From an archaeon (GTDB lineage Archaea > Altiarchaeota > Altiarchaeia > IMC4 > QMZM01): a stretch of DNA of 10,619 nucleotides. Positions 1 through 5,679 of the stretch are shown here, piece after piece. The notes beneath the pieces are model-generated. The model had not been told where the DNA came from, searched no databases, and saw nothing but the letters and a program-made list of their open reading frames with translations. Each line of letters opens with the position of its first letter. Within the stretch, counting starts at the first letter, position 1. The position numbers and the translations under genes are program-made. The DNA lies in the NCBI GenBank assembly GCA_029933895.1, contig JAOZNG010000031.1:1-10619 (forward strand), in the 5' to 3' direction.

Positions 1-672
1 AGAGAGATGAATCCATTCCCTGGCTTGAAGACCTCTAGCGGTATATCCGGAGTCGAGCATGTCCTGTATAACCGAGGTTATCTCGTATTCACCCCTCTTC
101 GACTTTTCAACTCCCCTGATAAAGCCTCCGCTCTCGGGCGGGAAGATATAGAGTGGTGCACAGGCCATGGGCGATAAAAACTCATCCCGGGAGGGCTTCT
201 CTATAATCTTTCCCACCCTGTCTTTTTCCAATGAAACAGTGCTGGATTCACTCAGCTCCTCGGGGGATAGTTTCTTCAGAGCCAGAGTGATATCCTGTCT
301 GCCTCTAGAGTGGAAATCCAGGAATTCTTTAAGGTATCCTGTAGAGTAAAGGCAGTCACATGCCGACACCAGATAATCCCTCCCCGGTAACTTAACCTGC
401 CCGAGGGCGTGCGCTGAACCCAGCTGCTCTCTCTGGTAGACGAACTCTATCTCCAGCCTGCCTGCGAAACCCTCTTCCTCAAGAAAGGAAACCAATAGAT
501 TACCAAGGAATCCCACAACCACAGTGAATGAGTCTATACCCACCCTGGATAGCCTTATGAGGAGTTGCTCCAGCAGCGGTTTACCCCACACAGGCAGCAG
601 GGCCTTGGGCACATCATCAGTTAAAGGCCTCAGCCTCCTGCCCCTGCCCCCAGCCAGTATAACAGCGTCCAT
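1..672 (-). CDS. Sugar-phosphate nucleotidyltransferase, 3' end cut by window
   Basis: The 224 visible residues are the N-terminal catalytic domain of the NTP_transferase family, which joins a sugar 1-phosphate to an NTP to give a nucleotide sugar and pyrophosphate in the cytoplasm. Visible signatures are the GG-G-R-RLRPLT nucleotide loop (residues 8-18), PKALLPV with the conserved Lys23, QLGSAHAL (83-90, usual base-recognition QxGTAHAL), Asp106 in a short acidic motif at the metal-binding position, EKP (158-160) and GEYEITSVI (about 194-202). The frame runs open to base 1, so a C-terminal domain, for example a left-handed beta helix, cannot be judged. The ATG at 672 lies 6 bases after the RNase Z stop, suggesting cotranscription. 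The sugar and base are not deducible; glucose-1-phosphate thymidylyl- or uridylyltransferase and GlmU-like enzymes are all possible. Products could feed surface polysaccharide or protein glycosylation (inference). Confidence 0.88.
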   Translation of the reverse strand, partial: MDAVILAGGRGRRLRPLTDDVPKALLPVWGKPLLEQLLIRLSRVGIDSFTVVVGFLGNLLVSFLEEEGFAGRLEIEFVYQREQLGSAHALGQVKLPGRDYLVSACDCLYSTGYLKEFLDFHSRGRQDITLALKKLSPEELSESSTVSLEKDRVGKIIEKPSRDEFLSPMACAPLYIFPPESGGFIRGVEKSKRGEYEITSVIQDMLDSGYTARGLQAREWIHLS

Positions 673-678
673 GTTTTC

Positions 679-1590
679 TCAGAGATCATGTTTCTCGACC
701 TTGATTCTCATGAAGTCCTCAGCCACATAACTCTCAGGGAAAACATCCCTCGCCTCCTGCTCCAAGATAGATGGGTTAGTGTATCTCTGGCTTAGGTGCG
801 TGAGATACAGTCTCTTCACGCCAGCTTCCCTGGCCACCTCAGCCGCCTGTCTGGCTGTGGAGTGAGCCATCACCTCGGTTTTCTCTTCCTCAGAGTCACT
901 GAAGGTGGAATCATGAATCAAAACATCCGCCCCTCTGGATGCTTCCCTGACGCTGTCGCAGACTCTTGTATCTCCTGTATAGACAACCTTCCTCCCGGGA
1001 AGGGGATTGGATAAAACCATGTCTGGTGTGATCTTCCTGCCGTCAACCTTTACCTCATGACCCCTCTGGAGTCTGGAAAACAGTCCACCCTCTGGAACAC
1101 CCAGGTTAAGGGCTTTCTTCTTGAGAAACTTTCTCTTGCTGTCTTCCTCGAACATATATCCTAGGGAGCTAGATGTATGCTCTGTCCTGAAACAGGAAAT
1201 CTTGAAGCGATCACAGTCCAAGACTAATCCCGGACCCACCTCGTTAATGGATAAATCCAGGTAGTCCATGGAGAAACTCCCCAGCGACATCATGTGCTCC
1301 ATTGTCTCCTTAAATCCGATCGGCCCGTAGAGGTTGAGCACCCTGCTGCGCTCCAAGAAATCCATGCTCTGGATAAGACCAGCTAAACCCATGAAGTGGT
1401 CAGCATGCAGGTGTGTGATGAAGATATGGTCTATTCGCATGAAATTAATGCCGGCAATCCGCATCTGTCTCTGGCTTCCCTCACCGCAGTCAAAGAGATA
1501 ATACTCGTTGAGGTACTCCAGCAAAACAGCAGGCAATCCCCTCTTCTCTGTGGGAACAGCACAACTGGTGCCTAAAAAAATAACCTCCAT
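679..1590 (-). CDS. rnz: Ribonuclease Z (tRNA 3'-end endonuclease)
   Basis: This 303-residue protein is a short-form RNase Z, the zinc-dependent metallo-beta-lactamase nuclease that cuts the 3' trailer from tRNA precursors. The start FLGTS (5-9) is typical. The metal ligands are HLHADH (60-65), His138 in TEH, Asp207 in YTGDTR, and the late His in THLSQRY (264-270). HDST (226-229) and AHST (242-245) are further conserved family motifs. The exosite region that grips the tRNA elbow is present as a Gly/Pro-rich stretch (LNLGVPEGG, 161-169) followed by a basic segment ending KRG-like at about 174-178. Length fits the usual size of about 300-310 residues. It starts 30 bases after the upstream membrane protein gene and ends 6 bases before the nucleotidyltransferase. 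The ATG has no clear Shine-Dalgarno site. Confidence 0.95.
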   Translation of the reverse strand: MEVIFLGTSCAVPTEKRGLPAVLLEYLNEYYLFDCGEGSQRQMRIAGINFMRIDHIFITHLHADHFMGLAGLIQSMDFLERSRVLNLYGPIGFKETMEHMMSLGSFSMDYLDLSINEVGPGLVLDCDRFKISCFRTEHTSSSLGYMFEEDSKRKFLKKKALNLGVPEGGLFSRLQRGHEVKVDGRKITPDMVLSNPLPGRKVVYTGDTRVCDSVREASRGADVLIHDSTFSDSEEEKTEVMAHSTARQAAEVAREAGVKRLYLTHLSQRYTNPSILEQEARDVFPESYVAEDFMRIKVEKHDL

Positions 1591-1620
1591 AGAATAGAAT
1601 ACAATTTCAGGACTAAAAAA

Positions 1621-1965
1621 CTATTTATTCTTGAAGCCGTAGATTTTACCCAACATCTTCAGCTTAGTAGCTGTATACGAAATAATCATGAACAGGATAG
1701 CCAGGAATATTGAATCAATCAAGGACTTAAGAGATGGTTCAATAGAGATTCCGAAATACTTAACCCCCACAACAAAAAGCCATACAGCATAGAGGAAACC
1801 CCAGCGTATAATCCACAGGAAGGTCTTGAACAAATCCTCGAGGAGGCCGACACTCAATCCCTTGATGCTCTCCCGGATCCAGATATAAGACACGAAACAC
1901 AAGCTCGCGATCAGGAAAAGCATCACGTAACTCAGGTCAAGATAGGATACATCCATTGAATCCAT
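1621..1965 (-). CDS. Small 3-TM membrane protein, copy A of a duplicated pair
   Basis: I do not recognise a named family. The 114-residue product has three predicted hydrophobic helices, at about 12-29, 46-69 and 82-99, with basic segments between helices 1 and 2 and at the C-terminus. It is clearly paralogous to the product of 3579-3911: aligned without gaps over residues 8-70, 34 of 63 positions are identical by hand count, including LIAS-CF-SYIW at the end of helix 1 and LWI--WGFL-A-WLF in helix 2. The conserved Trp, Cys and Gly in the helices suggest specific packing. Its gene follows the pseudo-ATPase gene by 4 bases, so the two products are probably made together. A second Met at residue 4 (base 1956) is an alternative start. 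A role as membrane anchor or sensor for the pseudo-ATPase is inference from this pairing. Confidence 0.85.
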   Translation of the reverse strand: MDSMDVSYLDLSYVMLFLIASLCFVSYIWIRESIKGLSVGLLEDLFKTFLWIIRWGFLYAVWLFVVGVKYFGISIEPSLKSLIDSIFLAILFMIISYTATKLKMLGKIYGFKNK

Positions 1966-1969
1966 TTTT

Positions 1970-2539
1970 TTATTTACCTATTGATTGGGCCTCGATTATT
2001 TTATCGCATATGCTGTATATTTTGTCCAGAACCTTTAGATCATACCTACGCTCAATGGAGATGAAAACATACCTTAAACCCCAGAGCCTCATTCGGTTCC
2101 TCAGGAAGTCGCTGAATGCCTTCACAGAGCCCAGGGAGTTATATATGAACAAGGCAGAGTAATCACCCAAGAAAAGAAACTTATCCCCTACAGGTAATGT
2201 CCTCACCCAGCCCTCTATGGCGATAGCCATGTCAGATATCTGGCGTGGGGATATATAGAGATATCTGCCTACTCTCTTCGTCTCTCTGTAGTCCTCACTC
2301 GTAGCGTCTATAAAGAAAATCCTGTCGGATTTAATCCCGTTTTTCTTGAATAAATACAGGATCTTTTTAACAGGTGTTTTCTGGCTGACGTATATGCCAT
2401 TAATCCCCTTCTCGTTGCATAGATTATCCAGAACCCGGAGCTTGGCTTCCTGATACTCTTTCCCTGAACCGGTCACTAATATAATACATCTACCAGGCAG
2501 ATATGAGAGATCCGCCTCAAGTTTCCCTGCATCAAGCAT
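1970..2539 (-). CDS. KaiC/RecA-fold pseudo-ATPase, copy A
   Basis: The 189-residue protein has the short form of an archaeal RecA/KaiC-like domain, of the sort often annotated as inactivated RecA-superfamily or DUF835/DUF7504-like proteins (family name from memory). The first strand (IILVT, 19-23) is followed by GSGKE, which resembles the end of a P-loop but lacks the first Gly and the final Ser/Thr. The Walker B region is FLFLGDYSALFIYN (121-134), where the position of the usual Asp is Gly125; copy B keeps that Asp. Aligned with copy B over two ungapped blocks, about 67 of 140 positions are identical. ATP hydrolysis is therefore unlikely; a binding, scaffold or regulatory role is inferred. 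The ATG at 2539 is preceded by CAGAGGAG (2543-2550 on the minus strand), a good ribosome binding site. It leads a possible operon with the 3-TM gene, rnz and the nucleotidyltransferase. Confidence 0.82.
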   Translation of the reverse strand: MLDAGKLEADLSYLPGRCIILVTGSGKEYQEAKLRVLDNLCNEKGINGIYVSQKTPVKKILYLFKKNGIKSDRIFFIDATSEDYRETKRVGRYLYISPRQISDMAIAIEGWVRTLPVGDKFLFLGDYSALFIYNSLGSVKAFSDFLRNRMRLWGLRYVFISIERRYDLKVLDKIYSICDKIIEAQSIGK

Positions 2540-2550
2540 TTTCTCCTCTG

Positions 2551-2562
2551 AATTTATTTATA
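2551..2562 (+). promoter_or_regulatory. Probable TATA box for the HAD gene
   Basis: AATTTATTTATA on the plus strand would place transcription start near 2580-2587, leaving a leader of about 25-30 bases. The leader contains GAGAGGT (2595-2601), a ribosome binding site about 10 bases before the TTG start at 2612. Together with the minus-strand element this makes the 72-base gap a compact divergent promoter. Confidence 0.4.
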
Positions 2563-2572
2563 GCAGAATATG

Positions 2573-2582
2573 ATTAATATAA
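2573..2582 (-). promoter_or_regulatory. Probable TATA box for the copy A operon
   Basis: On the minus strand this reads as a TTATATTAA-type element about 38 bases before the ATG at 2539. A start site 25 bases downstream would leave a leader of about 10-14 bases that still contains the CAGAGGAG ribosome binding site (2543-2550). A second AT-rich element, TATAAATA (about 2555-2562 on this strand), lies too close to the ATG to fit that leader. Confidence 0.45.
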
Positions 2583-2611
2583 CCTCCACAAAATGAGAGG
2601 TATACGTTAAC

Positions 2612-3586
2612 TTGGATTTAAGGGCGCTTATCTGGGACATCGACGGCGTTCTGGTGTATGTCGGAGACTCCTACAGGAAGGCTATTGTGGAAACAACCCA
2701 GTATTATTTCACGGAAATAGTGGGCTTAAAGCTTAGTGATTACCTGCTCTCCGTAGAGGACACACAAAAGTTCAAGATGGCGGGGGGATTCAACAACGAT
2801 TGGGAGATAACCTATGGATCGGTTTTATGTCTCCTCACCGGTATCATCTCAGAAATAGATTCCAGAAATAAGGAAGTCAATTCATTGAGAGATCTTCCCA
2901 TGTTGTGGAATGAATCCCATACAGGTCTGGATTTAGACCATGTTCTTAGGAGAACAGCAGCTATGGGGGGAGGACTTGCAAATCTCCGCAGTGCTCTGGC
3001 TGAACTCTATGGTAGAAGCGAGGAGACAGCGGAGAAGTTCTGGCATACCGGCTTGATAAAGCAGTTATTTCAGGAGATATATCTCGGACAGGATTTATTC
3101 AGAGAGAAATACGGCTTCAATCCAGAGCACATTAAAAAGAAAGGCTTTATCAGAAACGAGAAGCCTCTAGCAGGCCAGAAGCTCCTGAACAGGCTGTCGG
3201 AGAAATACATTATGGGAATTGCCTCAGGGAGAGAGCATTTCGAGATAGACGTTGTCCTTAAGATGCATGGATTCCGTGAATTCTTCAATGAGGGATTTAT
3301 CGTTGGAAGCGATGACTTCCCCTCAGGGAAGCCGGATCCGTCACAACTAATAGAGTGCAGGAAAAGGATTGAGATAGTGGAGGGTTTGCTTGGAGGGGAT
3401 GATATCGCCTACATAGGCGACGTTCCTGATGACGTAATAGCAGCCAGGAGAGCGGGATTCCACTTCATAGGGGTTACTGCATCAATAAGGGACGATTCAG
3501 GGAAAAAAAGGTTGAGGGAGAGGCTTATTGCTTCAGGAGCTGATTTAGTGGTGGACAGACTGGCTGAGCTGGAAGAGTTCATCTGA
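2612..3586 (+). CDS. HAD-superfamily (subfamily IA) phosphatase-like hydrolase
   Basis: All four HAD motifs are visible in this 324-residue protein: the nucleophile motif WDIDGVL (Asp9 and Asp11), Ser205 in GIASGRE, Lys240 in GKPDP, and the acidic motif YIGDVPDD (Asp270, Asp273/274). A long cap region lies between motifs I and II; GGFNNDWEITY (58-68) within it matches what I recall of the subfamily IA 'hypothetical protein 1' group (TIGR01548), found in cyanobacteria and some archaea. It presumably removes phosphate from a small metabolite; the substrate is unknown. The start is TTG: an in-frame stop lies at 2594-2596, the codons between are not start codons, and the next Met comes after motif I. 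The gene sits between the two copies of the pseudo-ATPase/3-TM module on the opposite strand, and its 3' end overlaps copy B tail to tail by 8 bases. Confidence 0.85.
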   Translation: MDLRALIWDIDGVLVYVGDSYRKAIVETTQYYFTEIVGLKLSDYLLSVEDTQKFKMAGGFNNDWEITYGSVLCLLTGIISEIDSRNKEVNSLRDLPMLWNESHTGLDLDHVLRRTAAMGGGLANLRSALAELYGRSEETAEKFWHTGLIKQLFQEIYLGQDLFREKYGFNPEHIKKKGFIRNEKPLAGQKLLNRLSEKYIMGIASGREHFEIDVVLKMHGFREFFNEGFIVGSDDFPSGKPDPSQLIECRKRIEIVEGLLGGDDIAYIGDVPDDVIAARRAGFHFIGVTASIRDDSGKKRLRERLIASGADLVVDRLAELEEFI

Positions 3587-3911
3587 AGCCAAATATTTCG
3601 CTTACCTCCTTCATTTTCACGGATATATAGGATACTACCAGAAAAAGCATGGATATGAAGACAGCGAAAGATGAGATAATGCTGGAACATTCCAGTTCAA
3701 TAAACCCCACCTGCAATATAAACAACCAGATAGCACAGAGGAAACCCCATTTAACAATCCACAGCATGTATTTGAAGAGCGTCTTCACATGTCCCTTGGT
3801 AAGCCTCTTTATGCTCTGCTTCATCCAGATATAGGAGATGAAACACATCGATGCTATAAGGTAGAGAACAACATACTCTACCGTGGTGTAGTCTCCCACA
3901 ACTCCCATCAT
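3579..3911 (-). CDS. Small 3-TM membrane protein, copy B
   Basis: This is the 110-residue paralogue of the product of 1621-1965, with three hydrophobic helices at about 12-29, 46-69 and 79-98. It shares LIAS-CF-SYIW and LWI--WGFL-A-WLF; the third helix and tail are more diverged, though both proteins end near a (Y/F)GF motif. The start overlaps the pseudo-ATPase stop in the form ATGATG, where the stop TGA lies across the two Met codons. Translational coupling is therefore likely, and the two products are probably partners. The second ATG (3908) is an equally possible start. The 3' end overlaps the HAD gene tail to tail by 8 bases. The family is unrecognised; a membrane partner for the pseudo-ATPase is inference. 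Confidence 0.85.
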   Translation of the reverse strand: MMGVVGDYTTVEYVVLYLIASMCFISYIWMKQSIKRLTKGHVKTLFKYMLWIVKWGFLCAIWLFILQVGFIELECSSIISSFAVFISMLFLVVSYISVKMKEVSEIFGFR

Positions 3912-4474
3912 AGATTTATCCTCCTGTCGCAGAACTGAGATATACTATCAAGTATCTCTGGGTTGTTTTCCTTCTCCAGCGACATCAACACCCCATTTAA
4001 ACCCCATTGCCTCATCTTCCCTGTGAGAAAGTGTGAGAATTTTGTTACAGTCCCCACGGAGTTATATATAAACAGGGTGGATAATGAATCAAAGAAAAGG
4101 AATTTACCTCCCTCAGGCAGGTTGCTGACCCACTGGTCGATTAAAACAGCCATGTCAGTCAGGTTTTCAGGTGAGGTGAAGAGGCATTTTGCTGTCCTGA
4201 AGGGCGTGTCCCCCAACAGTATGGATATACAGTCCACGAAGAACATGTTGTCGGTTTCTATGCCGCTTCCCTTCATTATGTTGAGGATGGACTTGTAGGG
4301 TCTGTTGATGCTCACGTAGATGCCATATAATCCTTTGCCGTTGCATAGGAATCTGAGGGTGTGGAGGTTCACCCTCAGGTAATCGTTTGCGTTCACAGTT
4401 ATGAGAGCTATGTACTCCTCGGGCAGTCTATCAAGCTCCTCAAAGACCCTGCTTGACAGTTTTGAGTCATCCAT
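3908..4474 (-). CDS. KaiC/RecA-fold pseudo-ATPase, copy B
   Basis: The 188-residue protein is the better conserved of the two paralogues. Its Walker B region FLFFDSLSTLFIYN (125-138) has the hydrophobic strand, Asp129 and the DSLS/T-L--YN pattern typical of KaiC-like and FlaH-like proteins. The Walker A site is gone: after the first strand (IALIT, 22-26) comes VNANDY, with no GxxGxGK(S/T). The C-terminal part (FLTGKMRQWG, LMSLEKE, SQFCD) follows the pattern I associate with archaeal inactivated KaiC proteins (DUF7504-like, from memory). Hydrolysis of ATP is unlikely without a P-loop. The gene overlaps the 3-TM gene, so a membrane-linked regulatory complex is plausible but unproven. The N-terminal 15 residues are polar and slightly longer than in copy A. 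Confidence 0.85.
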   Translation of the reverse strand: MDDSKLSSRVFEELDRLPEEYIALITVNANDYLRVNLHTLRFLCNGKGLYGIYVSINRPYKSILNIMKGSGIETDNMFFVDCISILLGDTPFRTAKCLFTSPENLTDMAVLIDQWVSNLPEGGKFLFFDSLSTLFIYNSVGTVTKFSHFLTGKMRQWGLNGVLMSLEKENNPEILDSISQFCDRRINL

Positions 4475-4499
4475 CCTTATAATCTATTATCCCTCCATG

Positions 4500-4508
4500 G
4501 TATATATC
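4500..4508 (-). promoter_or_regulatory. Probable TATA box for copy B
   Basis: GATATATAC on the minus strand is centred 30 bases before the ATG at 4474, so the transcript would begin only a few bases before the start codon. The GGAGGG at 4492-4497 is too far upstream to act as a ribosome binding site. Confidence 0.5.
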
Positions 4509-4515
4509 TTTTTTC

Positions 4516-5475
4516 CTATCTCATTAATAGATTCACCATAGCAGATGCTGTGTTCATCTCAAGTCGATGGATTTCAAGACCTGCTTTAGAAGCTGCTTTC
4601 TCGGCGATAAAAGATCCGATACCACAGATGAATGCTTTATCAAGTCCCCGACTCCCAGCTATTTTCTCTATGCCCCCCTTAACCCGATCCAACTGCCTGT
4701 CTCTCAGGTAGCAGGCGATACCCCGTATCTCCTCTTCATCCAGCATTAATGTGTCTGCGCAGACGACTCTAGCAATTCTCGCCATGCATTCCCTGATACT
4801 CTTACCTCTGCCATCTGGTGTATCGCACATGTAATCACATTCTGTTATATCCCCGAGTATCCTGTAGATGTCTGCTGTTAAGGCGAAAAACTCAGAGGAG
4901 ACTCCGGTTTCCACACCCCTGACTGGCACAGAGTCCGCTATCGCCGCCAGATTAGTCCTCAGGGCTCCGGTATACAATAGCTCACTGCTCTGGAGCCTCT
5001 CCAGGTCGGTTCTAGCCTCTGGCACAAGCAATCCATCGCTGAAGGGTATGATGTCTGTGGTGGTGCTCCCAACATCCACTAAAACCCCCGAATCATATCT
5101 CTGGGCAGCGTATTGACTGATTGCAACCCAGTTAGCTGAGGCAACCTTCATATACTCTCTCCTCGCCTCCTCAGGGGATATGAAAACACCATCAGTGGAC
5201 AAAACAAGAACTCCTCCGTTAAAGCACTCATCTACTGACTCCAATATGAAATTAACTCCCTCCCTCTTGTTTATGAAAGCATCCGACAACTCTGCAGTCA
5301 TGGTCAAGGCAACCCTCTCCGGTTTGAATTCATCCACAACCTTCCGCAGGAAAGGCTTTAGTTCATGTTTTCTCTCCCAGATGGGGAGATAACAGGAGCC
5401 ATGAATCAATCCATCAACCCCAGAAAAAGCGGTTTTTATGTTGGCTCCACCAATGTCCAGACCCAGAATCTTCAT
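4516..5475 (-). CDS. mfnF: MfnF-family enzyme of methanofuran biosynthesis
   Basis: This 319-residue protein matches the family long annotated as 'H4MPT-linked C1 transfer pathway protein' (TIGR03123), whose archaeal member was assigned as MfnF. MfnF condenses the furan diphosphate precursor with gamma-glutamyl-tyramine in the cytoplasm, making the core of methanofuran, the first C1 carrier of methanogenesis. Motifs seen: LGLDIGG (4-10) and DVGSTTTDIIPF (134-145), both ASKHA/oxoprolinase-like phosphate-binding loops; TMTAELSD (58-65); SANW (113-116); RTDLERL (155-161); and YTGALRT (168-174). ATG 5475 is chosen because it starts directly at the MKILGLDIGG strand; an in-frame GTG at 5484 would add three residues. 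There is no Shine-Dalgarno site, but a foldable element lies directly upstream. A different substrate in this organism cannot be excluded. Confidence 0.78.
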   Translation of the reverse strand: MKILGLDIGGANIKTAFSGVDGLIHGSCYLPIWERKHELKPFLRKVVDEFKPERVALTMTAELSDAFINKREGVNFILESVDECFNGGVLVLSTDGVFISPEEARREYMKVASANWVAISQYAAQRYDSGVLVDVGSTTTDIIPFSDGLLVPEARTDLERLQSSELLYTGALRTNLAAIADSVPVRGVETGVSSEFFALTADIYRILGDITECDYMCDTPDGRGKSIRECMARIARVVCADTLMLDEEEIRGIACYLRDRQLDRVKGGIEKIAGSRGLDKAFICGIGSFIAEKAASKAGLEIHRLEMNTASAMVNLLMR

Positions 5476-5478
5476 TAC

Positions 5479-5545
5479 AAACACGCAAGGATACTGCGAT
5501 CTCTAGGTCGCAGAGGAATTATGTGATATTCCTTACCCTGCGTTT
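5479..5545 (-). other. Foldable leader directly upstream of mfnF
   Basis: Plus-strand 5487-5493 (AAGGATA) can pair with 5527-5534 (TATTCCTT, one bulge). This closes over a hairpin at 5494-5513, CTGCGAT/GTCGCAG (six Watson-Crick pairs plus one wobble, 6-base loop). Outside it, AAACACGC (5479-5486) can pair imperfectly with GCGTTT (5540-5545), or perfectly over 8 bases with GCGTGTTT at 5574-5581. As minus-strand RNA this would sit 3 bases before the mfnF ATG. It could be a cis-regulatory leader, a processing site, or chance; the pairing was found by eye, without an energy calculation. It does not match a tRNA. Confidence 0.35.
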
Positions 5546-5646
5546 ACACCCCCCTTTGTTTTTCGACGTTTCAGCGTGTTTATGGATTCATGCAGGGATT
5601 CGGTTTCCCTGAATCTGCACGCAGCAAGATCTATGCTCTTGCTCAC
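5533..5646 (-). CDS. Possible small ORF (37 residues) after tadC
   Basis: The 204-base stretch between the tadC stop and the mfnF ATG has one open frame that looks mildly protein-like: from GTG 5646 it encodes about 37 residues with SKSIDLAACRFRE near its start and a basic KRRKTK stretch before the end. An alternative GTG at 5655 would add VWY, giving 40 residues. GGGTGTGG just upstream of 5646 could serve as a weak ribosome binding site. I recognise no family. The frame overlaps a hairpin (5591-5619) and the edge of the mfnF leader, so this may instead be non-coding. Confidence 0.27.
   Translation of the reverse strand: MSKSIDLAACRFRETESLHESINTLKRRKTKGGVNAG
5591..5619. other. Hairpin in the tadC-mfnF gap
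   Basis: TGCA plus GATTC pairs with GAATC plus TGCA with a 2-base GG bulge and a 9-base loop. A competing 6-bp stem, CAGGGA/TCCCTG (5593-5598 with 5606-5611), is also possible. No T-run follows on either strand, so it is not an obvious terminator. Confidence 0.35.
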
Positions 5647-5679
5647 ATACCACACCCTGAAGAGTATTGTTATTTGATT

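Larger units (their letters stand above)
1621..2539 (-). repeat. Duplicated two-gene module, copy A
   Basis: This bicistron (pseudo-ATPase followed by 3-TM protein) has a paralogous partner at 3579-4474 in the same strand and gene order. The copies are similar as proteins (about half identical) but do not look like recent DNA duplicates. A plus-strand HAD phosphatase gene lies between them. Confidence 0.85.
3579..4474 (-). repeat. Duplicated two-gene module, copy B
   Basis: This is the second copy of the pseudo-ATPase/3-TM bicistron; see 1621-2539. Here the two genes overlap at ATGATG, whereas in copy A they are separated by 4 bases. It has its own TATA-like element rather than sharing that of copy A. 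Confidence 0.85.

Noticed and set aside
1956..2162. Plus-strand ORF antisense to pseudo-ATPase copy A (and a similar one at 3963-4298 antisense to copy B)
   Set aside because: The two antisense products resemble each other only because the sense genes are paralogous. Neither has a start site signal, and the sense proteins explain the conservation.
5487..5534. Possible tRNA or tRNA-like gene
   Set aside because: There is no T-loop (GGTTC-A--CC), no anticodon arm of correct geometry, and the closing stem is bulged; only a generic structured element is supported.
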